DNA of 64,000 bases from Lanius collurio (GCA_020086605.1 JACBWW010000018.1:19135622-19199621), one strand, 5' to 3'. Shown: positions 11,911 through 24,361, counted from the first letter of the stretch. Translations and numbers: made by a program. The notes: generated by a model from the letters alone, not told the origin.

Positions 11911-13555
11911 CATGTGGAAATTTTCAGGGAAAACATTACCAGGGTTGCTGTGCTGCACATGATGGCCACAGAGCTGACCTGCCTTGAGTAGAGGACCATG
12001 GCTGGTCTTTGTTTGTCCCCTGGAAGCAGCCAAGGGCTTTTCTGCAGGTTCTGGTAAACATTTCTTTAAAATAAAAAAAAAAAAATACAAATTTTCAATC
12101 TCTTCCAGTTTTATATTCTGATAATCTGGAGCGATCTTGATATATCTGAGGGATTAAGGGCTTTTTTTTTTCTTTCTCAGATGAAGGCTGTGCACATCAA
12201 TGAGTGCCCAAAAATACACCTCGTGCTTCCCAGTGTTTTCCCCAATTTTTTCTTCAGTCGCTGCACAATAAATGCACTTCACAGGGCTGTGCTGCTGCTT
12301 GATAACACAGCTGGAGAGAAGCTATTTTCTGATTTTCAGATACCATGGTTTATCTGTAATGTTGGTTTTCACTGGCAGTTTAAGAAGTTCTTAGAAAACT
12401 CTTCAACTTCCTCCTTAGTACTGAGATGGTAAGAGCAGATAAAACTTGTCGTTTAATAATAACCACCAAAAAAATTTAGAGGTTTTTTTGAGATAAACTC
12501 AGGAGCTATTATTTGGTTTTTAGAGACAACACACAGCTCACCTCTACCCCAAGGAGAAAGGGAAATTATTAACTGTCCTTTCTACTGGATCTAAACAAAC
12601 CAACCAACCAACCAAACAAACAAACAAAAACCCCAAAGAATGTAGATTTTTTTAATTGAAAAATTGAAACTTGAAGATCTAAGGACGAAACTTTCAATTC
12701 AAAGCTCAAAATTCTAATTGGGAGATTTTCTTGCTGGGTAGTTCTGTGGGCCAAGACACACGCCCTGTGTCACCATGTGATGCCCTTTCAAATGGGAATC
12801 AAGATGTTCCTGGTCATGGTATCTCACTAGGGATGAGGCTGAGCTTGGGAGCTCTCCCCATGAGGAAAAAGGAAGCATTTTTTCCTTAGGAAAAAAAAAA
12901 AATACTATTTTCCATAGGACAGCAGACCTGTTTGTAAAGATTTCTGTTACAAACCCACCATTTTTCCAGAAAACATTGTTCCTGCTGGCCACATGCATCA
13001 CTTCAGAGCAGAGAGACCTTCTGGTCCTTCCCTAAGCATCCCCCCCAAACCAGCAATATCCAACCAGCTCCTGCTCCCTGTTGGAATTCAAACCACAGCC
13101 TTCCTCACCACTCCTTTTCTCAGATGACATTTAAACATGTCAGCAGTTACAACTGGTGTCACATAATCTTTGCAACCGGTGCAGAAACTGCACTCTGGCT
13201 TCTAAAAACAGAAAAAGGAAGGGGATGCCTAAGAATGGACATAAATACTCCAAAATGCCTGTGTGTTGCTGTCCTTGCTGCTGGTCTGACAGTGTTGCCA
13301 CCACTCCTGCCCTTTGAAAGCAAAATAAATCTGGGCAGTGGTGAGTAATCACATGTAATAAGCAGAGATGAGAAATACATTTATCAACAGTCAAATGACA
13401 TGGATAGTGTGTCAACCCTGTCCCCACGCCCTATTTGATGGCACCTAAGTGTCACTAGAGATAAGGAGAGGGTACTGGGACATGTCTGCTAAGAAGCTGG
13501 GGGACATTCATGTGGAGCAGCTGGAAGGGGATCCCAAAAGGGATCCTCAAAAGAC
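11911..13555. other. Intergenic sequence with A/C-rich microsatellite
   Basis: No gene is seen. An interrupted (AACC)n/(AAAC)n microsatellite lies at about 12592-12630, a pure A stretch near 12064-12075 and another near 12891-12902. The rest is unique non-coding sequence. Confidence 0.6.
12592..12630. repeat. (AACC)n to (AAAC)n microsatellite
   Basis: About 39 bases of AACC units changing into AAAC units, followed by A5 and C4. A simple tandem repeat, likely length-polymorphic. Confidence 0.9.
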
Positions 13556-13559
13556 CCCT

Positions 13560-13800
13560 AAAGAGATTCAGAGAATCATTAAGGTTGGTAAAGACCTCTA
13601 AGGTCATGAACTCCAGCCATCAACTCAGCAGCACCTCTGTGTTCACCAAGCAACTCCTCAAGTGCCATATCCATGTGTTTTTAACACTCCTAGTGATGGT
13701 GACTTCACAGCTTCCTTGGGCAGCTTGCTCCAATGCTTGACAACCTTTTCTGTAAGGAATTTTTTCCTAATACCTAATCTAAACCTCCCTGAATTCTGTC
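13560..13800 (-). mobile_element. CR1 LINE 3' fragment, antisense
   Basis: Reads as CR1 on the minus strand. The + strand shows the reversed tail (GAGAATCATTAAGGTTGG, AAAGACCTCTAAGGTCATG) followed by CAGCTTCCTTGGGCAGCTTG, TGTAAGGAATTTTTTCC and CTAATCTAAACCTCC, which are the complement of the CR1 3' UTR. The 5' end (near 13800) is truncated. The trailing 60 bases up to 13860 may belong to the element but are less clear. Confidence 0.9.
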
Positions 13801-15450
13801 GCTCTGCCATTTCAGTGCTGGGCTGGTCGGAACACAGCCATGCCCTGATTCTGCCTTGAGTCTTGAACACACATGTGAACCATCCTAATTGCTTTCATCT
13901 GGCCCAAAATGTGGCCACTGGTAAGCAGAGACCTGCTGTTTATGTAAAGTACAAAGGGGGCCAGACAGCCCTCTCGAGCTGTTTCCGTTTCCCCATGATT
14001 AATATATTCAAGTCTATAGTCATTTGTTTTTACAAACTTCACAAACAAAACCTTGATGTTTTGGTACCAAGCTCAAATATGGGAACAATTTGGTTCCCAG
14101 AGCCAGCATTTCTGATGCAAGAACTGAAAGGCGTCCAGAAATGCCGTGTTTTCACTGAATAGTCTTCAGTCCCAAGATATAGCATTTTTAAAGCATTACA
14201 GAAGCAAAAACAATCCCAGTGCCTTGAAAGCTTTTTACACTGACTCTGCTTCATGGAAACACTGACTCAGGGCCAAATGGCTGATTATGTTGTGTGATGT
14301 AAGAAGGAGTTAGAAAGCTTAGCAGGGCATTAGAATAATGCAGTTGTGTGTGTGTCTGTGTGCAGTGAGGAGGGGACATGGCATTTATTAGAAAGCTTTA
14401 AATCTTTTGCAGCTCCATGTTAGTCACTTGCAAAATAGTCTCAGACCCCATTGAAAGTGATGGGGATGCAATGTGTGACAAGCTCTAAGCTGCTGAGCTG
14501 AGCTCCTGCTCGAGATCTTTTCAGTTCATTTCAAGGCTGCAAAACCTTCCTCACTGGGGTTTGGGGGAAGCAAACGCCGCTGCTGTGCAGGCAAGGGAGA
14601 AAAGGACTCTGTTATACTGCTGGAAGGGGGAAGAAGGCTGTAGCAATGTTCAGGAGGACTTGTCTTCTGCTGTTGCACTGAACTAAGGGTGAAGATTTGG
14701 GGATGGTGCAGCTCTCCCCCGATTCAGATGCTGGCAAAGGGAGAGATGCGATGAAGGGAGTCTCAGCCCTGCCTGTTCCATGCTCCATGCTGGTGGAAAC
14801 CACTTCATTGGGGTAGATTTTATCATTTACTTTATCTCATTGTCCAGAGAAGCCATTCATTGCAACTCTGAGACAAGTAAAAATCAGAGATGATCCAAGT
14901 GCCTGGAGGCATAAAACCAGCTGCTGAATTGTTCAGCTTGTTTAATGAAATGGACTAGCACAAAGACACAGTTCAAGTATAGATCTATATATACAACACT
15001 GGCAAACAATTTATGGAGCTCATGGCAAATGTAAGATTGGGAAACCTGGCTGGTGTCATCTGTTAGGAAGAGATTTGGGACAGAAAGTCCTATCAGAAAA
15101 GCTGCCCTCGCTGTAGTGCTGCGATGGCAGAACATGAAGGAGCTTGGGATGTGCCAGCTCAAAGCTGCTGCGGGAGGTCAAGGGGAGCTGCTGCTGAAAC
15201 CTCAGGTCTGGCTACAGCAAAGTGCTGTTGTCATCCTGCCCTTGAGTGGTGACTCCCTGCAGAGCCGCAGGTAAGTTACCGTCTGTGCTGCACCTGAGGA
15301 CACACTGATGCAGATGTGCTGCAGCTCACTCCTGTTGTCTAAGTATTTCCATTCTGTACACACACACCCCCACATCCACACTGTTCCTTCCTTCCCAGCC
15401 AACCCAGTTCCCAGCAGTTTGACTGTGAGTGGGCAGCTGTCTGCCCATAC

Positions 15451-15525
15451 TGCCCTCTCTGCCCTCTTTGCCCCCTCTGCTCTCTCTGCCCCTCTCTGCT
15501 CTCGCCCTGCTCCCTCTCTGCCCCT
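15451..15525. repeat. Imperfect pyrimidine repeat, CTCTGCC-type units
   Basis: About 75 bases built from diverged TGCCCTCTC / TCTGCCCC units on the + strand, broken only by isolated G residues. It produces long low-complexity open frames on both strands (Arg/Gly/Glu-rich on the minus strand, Leu/Pro/Ser-rich on the plus strand) that should not be read as genes. Confidence 0.75.
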
Positions 15526-15689
15526 GGCACAGCCCTGTGTCCTCTCCTGCCCGCCGGGCAGCTGTGATGGCTCCACACTGTGAGTGCTCCCAGCCTGTTC
15601 CCGGCGTGGAGGGTGAGTAAGGCTGTCTCATCACGCTGCTCCCACCTCCAGTGAGTCATCGGCCGAGAGGAGATGCAGGCACTGAACTA

Positions 15690-15875
15690 TATTTGATGCT
15701 TGTATCTGAAACACCGGGTTCGAATGACTGTGCAGGTCATTAGATCCCTAATTTCTTTAATGGATTTTCTAATGTATCTTATGAATAAAGAGGTCCTCAA
15801 TAGTAAATAGAAATACCATTTGCGACCTTGGACATGAAATGGGGCCGTAATGTTGCTTTTGTTTATGTTTACCCA
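15690..15875. promoter_or_regulatory. CNE-like block
   Basis: Dense, low-redundancy sequence with retained CpGs (CACCGGGTTCGAATG, TTTGCGACC, GGGCCGTAATG), CCTAATTTC and TTGTTTATGTTTAC, a forkhead-type word. It is flanked by an ordinary GC-richer region. The texture resembles a deeply conserved enhancer core. Conservation could not be tested here. Confidence 0.35.
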
Positions 15876-18600
15876 AGTGCTGCGGACCTCGCAGAGGTGG
15901 AACAGTGAATGCTGCAGTGACAGGGGCTGGGAGTGCACGGCAGTGCCACTCCGGGCCACTGCCAAAGGAACAACTTGAGTGTGCGCAGGCTTTTTGGGAC
16001 GTGAATGATCCCACTGACTCCTGATCAACTGCGGATACGACCTGGGTTGAGTGGCTCTTGTGTTTGCACGGAGAGAAGGACCCAAGAGTGATTCCAAGCA
16101 GAGACTGCTCAATGTTGCTTTGTATAGGCAGGGTCTGTCCTCCTTCTGCCTGTGACCCCTGAGGGGGGTCCTGGGTGCCAGCGTGCCTGAGACTGTGCTC
16201 GGGGAGGGGCTGGCATGAGCAGGGTCCTGCCTGTGGCCTGACCAACTCTGTAGGCTGGACTGACCCCTGAGAAGGGCTCACACTCACTGCATGGGGGCTG
16301 CCATCCATCCTGCTTGGGTGTGCCTTGCTGGGTGCAGCAATTTGAGCCTCTTGTTTCAGAAGTGCCACACTGGTGCAGAATAATGTGATTATACATCCAC
16401 ATCCATTTGTGCAAAGCTGGCAGCCTCCTCGGCGAATATTTCTGTACCTCCAGTTTCTAGATGGCATTTCTGCTAACAGCCATGTATCATCATTACCAGC
16501 AAGGCTTTGGAGGATGCACCAGCAAAGTGCAGTATTACTTAAACCTCTGCAAGTACTGTCTGATAATTAATCAGGTGTGGGTTGGTTCTGTTTTCACCTT
16601 ACTCGGAGGAGAATAATGCAATGCAAGGGAGCAGGATTTTGGTTAAAATTCTGTGGTGAGCCTCTCCCCCCAGGTCAGGACAGCTGTGTGTGTATGAGGG
16701 CATCACAGACCAGAACGCTTGTCCAAATCTTTTTCTTCCTCCTGAAGCATCAGATAGCCACTGAGTTAGTGCCAGAAGTGAGAATTCACCCCAGAGAATC
16801 AAGGGTCCTATCCAAGACTGCGGACCCCCAGCCCTTGCTGGCCCAGGCATCATTTGATTTTTGGGGTCTCATCTTGCAGCTGTTTCTGCTGTGGTGTTTT
16901 CTCCAATCGTGCCGTTATGTATTAATAGGGGATGGAGCTGGCAGCAGGAAAGGGCAGCAGAAGCACACATTTGTCTTGCTGTCCAGTAAGCCACATAACA
17001 AATAGCGATGCCAAGTGTAATCCTGCTTCAGTTAAAACTGTTGCTTTGGTTTGTCATCATTCATTGTTTGCAGTACAGCTGCTTAATGACAGGATGTGGG
17101 AATTGAAAAGTTTTTTATGTCCTCAGAGACTTTTTAAAATAAAAATTCCTGAGTGATGAAGGGGAAGAAGGTGCTTGCGTGGAAACTCCGGGTCTCAGTG
17201 CCGAGACACAGCCTGGATGGAGTGAGCCTTCCTTCCCCCAACAAGGCTCAGGAGAGGGAGGTTTTGCTCTCAGCTTTAAAAATAACCTGCTGTGTAAATC
17301 CAGGCAGTATGTGTGCCTCAGCTTGCTTTGCTTAAATTACACATCTGGCGCAGCTGCCTCTGCCTGGTGCCTTGCAGAACGGGACCTGTGTTTGATAGGA
17401 AGAAATGAAAAATACAAGACAAATGCCATGGATCTGTGTGGGGCCACTTCTTTGCAAAACTCCCCATGGCCAATTGAGTTAGCAAATATTACATATTAAA
17501 TCTAAATACAGAGGAATGGAAGGAATTATCCATATGGACCATGAGCAAGCAGATGAAATCTGAGGTGGACAGGGCACTTGTGCAGGAGACTTCATTAAGG
17601 CAGTAAAGAAAGGGACAACCCCAACTGTGCCAAGACCGTGGGGTACATTTGCATGTACATTTTGTACTTTTGGGTACATTTTAATGATCTTAATTTTCGT
17701 ACAGGCCACAGTGGGGCCACACTGAGGCTCCACCCCTTCTGCCTGTTAATCACTTCTAGTTGACAGTGCAGAATTGCCAGTGGGGGCAGGATATTTGCTC
17801 CCAGTGGGAACTCTCCTACGTGGGTGTACTGCACATCATGTAAGCAAACGGGTGATAGGTTTGGTGGGAGATGCATTTCATCTGGGGTTTAAACTCATTT
17901 CTTGCAGGTACAGCCCTTGAAGAACCACTAATGTGTATGTGGCCAACAAGTCTGCATAATTGCTAGCCCATCCCCTGCTTCACTGTGCCTCTAGAAATAC
18001 TCTCCCTCCTCCTCTGTGTGTATTTACTGAGTCATGTCCTGAACTATGTGGAATCAGTGTGGAATTTGCCTGAGGTTCCTCTTCTGCTGGCCCAGGGCTT
18101 CTCAGCAGTGCTAAGCAAAATTAAAAGAGATGCTGGGTTTGGGATGAAACATTCTTGCTTATCAAAGAGAGGAGTCAGGGAGCTGTGCTCTCTGCCCTCA
18201 ATGCTGCAGGAGCATTGGGGAGTGGCTGAAATCTCTGTGGTGGGCTTCCTGCATACCTGGAATTCTCCATGTTTTACAATCTCAGATTAATGCCACTTTT
18301 TTTTAGGATTATTTCATATATTCTTACAGTAATCTATTACCAGCAGATCACCACCATGCTCACCACCACTCTCCAGGTCCAAAAGTTGTTTTTTTCTGTG
18401 TGTTTTCATATATCCCTTCGAAATTTCTATTTCCATTAAGCCTACTGTTATATCACTTTTGCTATTTTAAGTTCCATGGCACAAAAAGGCTGACTCACAG
18501 AAAGCCGTGTTGTAGGAAATATTGGCTCAGCTGAGGAAATAATTCTCAGTTCATTCTTCCACTGTGAGATTTGGGGGTTTTTTCTGCCTTTTTTTTTTTT

Positions 18601-18624
18601 GTGTGTGTGTGTGTGTGTGTGTGT
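18601..18624. repeat. (GT)12 microsatellite
   Basis: Twelve perfect GT units, preceded by a T run ending at 18600 and followed by T6. Simple sequence repeat with expected length variation. Confidence 0.97.
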
Positions 18625-19319
18625 TTTTTGGTCTCATGTCATGGCACACATCAAGCACTGTGAAATATTGACAGTTATTCCTAATGCACTGCTCTACCCA
18701 GTCGGATCTCTCTTTCTGTACATACCCCGAAGTGTTTTATGTACCTGCTAGAAACGTTACACAGGATGCTTGCACAGCTCATAAAATTTGGTCTCGTATT
18801 GGAAATGTTTTGTGGGAATGTGCTGCTTAATCTACTGCAGCCACTCACAGTTACTGTCTTCGGGAGGGGGTGAAGATTACAGCTGGCTCGGGGAAGTTTG
18901 ATACCTTATCACAAGTCTTCAAGAATAAAACTGAAAGAAGTGGATGTTCAAGGAAATGTAGATAATTGACTAAAAAACAGGGGAAATACGGCAGGCCCCA
19001 AGTGAAGTCATCCTTCTGGCTGGACTTGTGCTGCTGTCAGTTCCCTCTGAGTACCTGCAGTCACCCTCTTGCTAAGGGATTGAGTGGAATAAATCCTGGG
19101 TGTGCTTTAATTGAGTGTTAAGCACATCAGTGATGTGCAGTGAAAGACAAGGCTGGAGATCCAGGATGGAATCCTTGCCCAGCGGGGTGGGGAAACAAAA
19201 ACAACCCAACAACTACAAAACCTCTACTGACTTCAAGGGCTTTAATCACTGGAGCAAGCTGTCTAATAACATACTGCAGGGTGTGCTTTGGCACTGCCAT
19301 CTTCGTCATTCATTTTATG

Positions 19320-19558
19320 CTTAATATGCTAGAAAACAATGTTTAACATCTGGTATAAGTGGATATAGCATATCTGTCTACAAGAAAGCAGCTGATGCAA
19401 ATAATTTAAGAAATAAAAACAAGGGCCTTCAAGTGTACCTACTGATATTTTTTATCTACACCTTTTTGACACCATCATTAGCGAAACCTAATTAGAAGGT
19501 GTTTTTCAACAATTGCTGTCCTCAAGACATAAAGTGTAGTCCTCACATAAATAGTATT
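19320..19558. promoter_or_regulatory. CNE-like block with POU octamer and E-box
   Basis: Contains a perfect POU octamer ATGCAAAT (19395-19402) immediately beside a CAGCTG E-box (19389-19394), plus ATTAGCGAAACC and CCTAATTAG words. Neighbouring homeodomain, POU and bHLH sites are typical of neural and developmental enhancers. Role inferred. Confidence 0.35.
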
Positions 19559-19559
19559 A

Positions 19560-19790
19560 TCATCTTTAAAATACTTCATAAACACTTATTTACCCTCCCA
19601 ATTTTCTTGTGAGATAGATAATGATATGTTAACAATAATGTAATCACCATTAGTAGCCGTGTTAGTCCTCTCTTTTTATAGATAGAAGCTCATGCCCTGA
19701 TAATAAAAAGCCTGCTGAAGGCCACGAGGAGTCTTTCAGGATTCTGATTAGGGAGGGAATCAGTCCTGGCTCTCTCCTCCCCTCACATAA
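19560..19790 (-). mobile_element. Ancient amniote SINE/LINE (MIR or L2-like) remnant, antisense
   Basis: The + strand carries the degenerate word order of a reversed MIR/L2-type element: ATACTTCATAAACACTTATTT, then TTGTGAGATAGATAATGAT, then CTGCTGAAGGCCACGAGGAGT and GGGAGGGAATCAGTCC. These resemble the usual 'ctcacaat...gtgaggtagataatattat' and 'gcccaaggtcacac...gggaatcgaaccc' parts. It is strongly diverged. Family assignment needs a repeat library search. Confidence 0.5.
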
Positions 19791-22539
19791 AAGCCAAAAC
19801 AATGTTGGTATAATGAAAGAAAAGCAAGGTTTAAGTAAGGGCAAGAAAGAGAAATCTTCTTTAGGTTGGCTAGATTCTTGGACTGACAGGAAATATTAAA
19901 ATAGTATGTGACAGAGATCAAGGTAAATAACAAATATTATACCTTTTGTACTTGTGCCTTTATTTACTCTGCAGTAATTACACCAAGTAATGTAGATTAC
20001 ATTATGAATCACTATGACGCTTACAAGACTGAGTTTTTTGCAACCACATCCTGGCTCTGTGAGATAATCTGTTTGATCTCCTACGAGGGCCAGATACGTC
20101 TTGCTTGAAACTTCAGAGGTGTGCGAGAGCAGCTGGGACACACCCTTTTTCATAACTGTGTTAAAATAAAACAAGTTTGGATTTGCTCAGCCACTGTAGG
20201 CTATAACATCTGAGTTACAAGCCCGCTGTGAAGGGAGCTTTGCCATAACCTCAGAGTTAACAGGGGCGTCTTCAGTGTTTCTGTCTGAGAAGTAACGTTT
20301 TCTTTCCATCTTAAAAAATGTGCATTTTTACATGTGCAAAAAACCCCAAAACTCAAAAGCCAAAAAACCACACCAAAACAAAAAAAAAAGAACCCAATCC
20401 TTAGCAAACAATTAAAGCCAGACACAAATCTGTTCCCATGCCTGTAACAAGCCCAGTTCACACTGGAGCTACAGAGCTGCACCTGCAATAACTAAACCCA
20501 CTGAGGTCAGTTCCCAGAGTGAGGTCTATACCAGCATCTTTCCTTATCATTCACTCATTTTTCTCCTCTTCTTGTGTGAAACCACCACCAATACTCCTGG
20601 GACTGGATTCTGTATAGCGAGAGACGATATTCAGCTTTTATTTTGTCCTCCCTCTTATGCCAGGAGCCACAGTGGGAGCTCAGGGGGGCAGGGATGTTCT
20701 CTGCCCTGAATGACAGCCCTCCATGGGCAGGGAAGCCCTGGGACTGCAGCAACAAACCCACTGGTTTTCCTCTCCAAAAAAAAAAAAAAGGGACAACGTG
20801 CCCCAGTAGAAGCTAAGGTGCAGGAACCTGGTGCAGGGTGCTTGAAGCAGGGGGCATCTCTTATCCTTTGTTCCTCTCACTTTTCCTTTAAAAATCTGTT
20901 CCTCTGGCACTGATCTGGAGGCTTTCCTTGGTGTGGCACATCCACACACACATCTGTGTTCCTCATGGAATACTGGGCCTCTGGGTGGGAGGTTGGCAGC
21001 AATAAAGTGAGGCCAGACTCTGCTTGGTATCTCCATCCTGCAAGCAGTCCTGACCTTGGTGATTGGTGGGACATGCTATTTTTCAGGGTTTTGTGGTAGA
21101 TTTTGAAAACAGCAATGTGAAATTGCTCCTGTGCAGAAGGGCCAAGGCCAGCAGCTGTGTCCTGCAGAAGCTCTGTGCACCAGAGAGGTGCTGACCAGTT
21201 CACGTGTCCGAACACCAAGCTGGAGATGAACGTGCTCTGAGCAGAATAACCTGCGTCCTGAAACTTCCAAAAGAATCACTTCATGGCTTTGGATCACACA
21301 GTTCATCAACTGCCTGTGAATGAGGGACTGTTCACCTGATCACGCTGTTCCTCTGCTCTTGCTGTTTATTCTGGGAAGCAGAAGCCTCCCAGATCGATCT
21401 GGTAAGTGTATCAATGAGATGATTGTTTTGGGATTGACTCCTCCCTGCCTTATGGAGGTCTACAAGGTTATCCCTGCTTTAGAGCAACTGATGAAACTAG
21501 TGGTACTGGTACATTGATCACCAGTGTTAGACATTTTCTACCATATATGATCAATGAATGATGAATTACCAATGAATTTATGCTAAGGTGGGGTAAAAGA
21601 TGCTTCCTACTCAGAAAGAAGCCCTTTTCCAGCATGTCCTCTCCTGCAAAGAATCACTGTCAGCAGCCTCAAAAGGAATAAAACCAGTGCCTTCAGACCA
21701 GTGAACCTCCATTTCCTTTCTCAGTATGCACAGCACAAAGACAAATAATTTAGAGGGTGTTTTGGTTTATTTTGTTTTCTTAATGTTGATATCTCCCTCA
21801 AATTACGAGAAAAAAAAATAACAGAGTATGAAGGCCTCCAGGCCTAACTGTTCAGTTCTTCCGATCCAGAGCTTGCTGTCGTAGGGAAGTGACGGGGAAG
21901 TCGTGGTGGAATTGCCAGGGTGTGGGTGTACCTGCTCATTAGGATTAAAGTGCCCTTGTGGGTCACGTTAATCCACTTTGGGATGCAAACCGACAAAAGC
22001 ATCTTTGTGGGGGATCCATCCATGTGGGGAGCCCAGTCCCTCCCCTGCCCTGCCAAGCCCGGAGCTCCCCCGTGGGAGCCTGATGGTTCTTCTGCTTAAA
22101 TCAACAGGGTTTAAGTCCCGCTGGTTTAAATATCAGGTTTAACTGGGGCTTGCCTGCATATCAAAGGCACTATGGTAATTTTTACGAGGGAAAGTGTTGA
22201 GGGAAAGTGTTTGCGTGGTTCTGCCCAGGCTCCCCCCTGCCCTCCCCGTGGCTCAGAGCGGAGCTGAGTCACTGCCCTTTCTGACCCAGCGAGCGCCTGA
22301 GCTCTCCTGGTGCTGTGTTTGTGCAGGATGGGGTCAGCACGCCCAGGCTGGGGGAGCCCCTGCATAAACAAGAGCTAAAAAGGAACAGAGAGCCTTCCCG
22401 GTTGGCTGGTATTTATTTATGCACTACCATGCGTGGTGAGCTCCATTCTGGCACCTGGATTGCGTGTGGACTGGGCTTGAACTTTTCTGGGGCCAGCCAT
22501 CCGCTTCCTGCTGATGCCTTGCTGTGCCTTCAGTCTCGC
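19791..22539. other. Intergenic sequence
   Basis: No gene recognised. An A/C-rich low-complexity stretch lies at about 20336-20395. A segment at 21880-22010 keeps several CpGs (GTCGTAGGG, GTGACGGGG, CACGTTAATCC) and may be constrained. The rest shows nothing notable. Confidence 0.6.
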
Positions 22540-22690
22540 TCCGATCTGCACAAGATTTATGGATGGATATTATATGGATTTAACACGATACCATGGGTTT
22601 TATTATTTGCTGGAAAATGTTAATAAACCCCAAGTATTACAGATGCATTTTAATCCCTGAAGTGATTTTTGAGTAGAATGCATGAATTAT
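22540..22690. promoter_or_regulatory. CNE-like AT-rich block
   Basis: Unique AT-rich segment with AACACGATACC, a GCTGGAAAATGTTAATAAA stretch and GCATGAATTATTAATTG homeodomain/POU-like words. It abuts the ancient MIR remnant that begins near 22692. Enhancer-like texture only. Confidence 0.25.
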
Positions 22691-22691
22691 T

Positions 22692-22790
22692 AATTGTTGT
22701 TATTGTTATTATTGCAGTGCATACCTACCTCACAGGGCATTGTGAGGATTAATTAATTCTTGTAAAGATGTAAAAGGCCGTACAGGTGTC
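22692..22790 (+). mobile_element. MIR core-SINE remnant, sense
   Basis: The 3' MIR signature is readable: a (TTATTG)n-like run, then GTGCATACCTACCTCACAGG, GCATTGTGAGGATTAATTAA and TGTAAAGATG. This follows the usual MIR order of 'tacctacctcatagggttgttgtgaggattaaatgag...tgtaaagcgctt'. It is an old amniote-wide SINE copy, unusual in how readable it still is. Confidence 0.75.
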
Positions 22791-22800
22791 AAGGGTTATG

Positions 22801-22900
22801 ACTAAAGTGCTTTGAAAATGGAAACCACTCTGCAAGTGCCAAGTATTATTATTTATGGAGTCCAGGCAGTGTGCTTGGTGCTGTGCAAACACTGGGCCAG
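22801..22900 (+). mobile_element. Ancient L3/CR1-like repeat remnant
   Basis: Contains AAAGTGCTTTGAAAATGG, AAGTGCCAAGTATTATTATT and GTGCTTGGTGCTGTGCAAAC. These resemble old amniote LINE 3' ends ('gtgcaaggtattattatt...gtgctaggcgctgtacaaac'). It lies immediately downstream of the MIR remnant and may be part of the same old composite. Low to moderate confidence. Confidence 0.45.
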
Positions 22901-24361
22901 TTATTGCAAATATTTGCTTATATGTGCTTGGTAGGCAGAGCACTCCCTGCTACAAGTCATTTCAACTATTTTAAAGATGTGTCTTAAAAATATGGGAGCG
23001 AGAAGACTTTCTGGTCATGGGCATGACAGAGCCACTGGCTGTGAGCAGCTGTGTAACTGAAGAACTTTGGAAGCACACTTTTATTCAACACAGGGATGAG
23101 CCAAGACCTCAGATCTCCTCCAGTTATACATCTGAAAGTTAGGGGTTGATCCCATCTTTTTCGCTGCTTTGGGAAGGGAAACATAACAAGATTTATTGTT
23201 TAGAAGTGGCTGTCCCACAAGACAAAGCCAACTCGCTGAGATCAGCTCGCTCACTGAACAATCCGCTGTAAACCACAACCTGCTCAACTGCCCCGTGTTA
23301 CCCAACATCCGTTCTTGGAAACCTCTGAAAGCGAAAACCTCCTTCCCATACGCTCTGGAAGTGTCCCCTGTAGCTCTGAGTCCAGCTGCACATTTGGGCA
23401 AGAGAACTGCAAAGTCTAAAGCTCATCACAGAGACTTAGAGGCCTTTATGCAGTCCTGTGGGGTGTTTGCCTTCGTGAAAAAAGAGAAACCAGAACAAAA
23501 CGGACGGGGGACAACTATTAAAGCATAAATCTGCCAGAATGCACTTTGTAGATCCTGCAGAGCAGAACTCCTCTTGGGGAAATCGCCCAGTTGAGCACGT
23601 CATCATGTTAAAAAAGAGGGCCAGCACCCCAGAGCCGCAACTGAACATTTGGAGAACACCAGACCACGGAAACCTTCAGCCAGATGACTTCAGCTCAGCA
23701 CGTTGTTGCTGCTCAGCAGATGGATGGGAAGACAGTGTTTGTAGTTCCTGAGGGCCAAACAACGCACACTTCAGGGATTCTCCCTCCCCCATTTCTCACA
23801 CAAGCTTTCTGAACGTCACACTTCTCACTCCCATTTCATGGACGTCTCACATATCCTTCTTTAGGCCCCTGCTGTCCCCCAGAAGAGCTCCCTTTCCTCT
23901 TGCCTTAGCCCATGTGCATATTCCCATTCCCCTTCCTTCAAACACTATTACTGCTTATCTTCTTTCACCTGGGAAATACATCAGAGTATCAAGAGGTCAA
24001 ATTCCTTCATGGACAGATCTAAGATTATAATGCATGAACGTGTTAATGAGTGCCTTGCCACCTTTTCTGCCCCTCTTAAATTTCTTAACTTTCAGCAAAT
24101 TTTGGAATTGGACTAGATATAGTCTTCGAAATTATCACTTTACATACTTAAAGCAGACAGCCTACACACCATTAGTGAGAAGTTGCCCACTTAGGCTACC
24201 AAAATCATTACAGACATAAATGCTGGACACCAACTGATTTGCAGTTACAAATATGCTTCCTGGCTTTCTAGAGAGATTTAGGTTTTATGCAACTCTGGCC
24301 TCTTTAAGCAAGTGATCTGAACGGCCAGGGTTTTCCCCAGAATTAAATAATTTTGCAATGC

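Larger units (their letters stand above)
13861..19555. other. Intergenic sequence
   Basis: No recognised gene. The stretch contains a pyrimidine tandem-like tract (15451-15525), a 232-codon minus-strand open frame (15769-16467) with no family resemblance, CNE-like blocks at 15690-15875 and 19320-19560, and a (GT)12 microsatellite at 18601-18624. The remainder is ordinary unique sequence with no visible feature. Confidence 0.65.

Noticed and set aside
15308..15659. Arg/Gly/Glu-rich and Leu/Pro-rich overlapping frames
   Set aside because: Produced by the imperfect pyrimidine repeat at 15451-15525.
15700..15745. GGGTTCGAATG resembling a tRNA T-loop
   Set aside because: No matching acceptor stem, anticodon stem or D-loop could be arranged around it.
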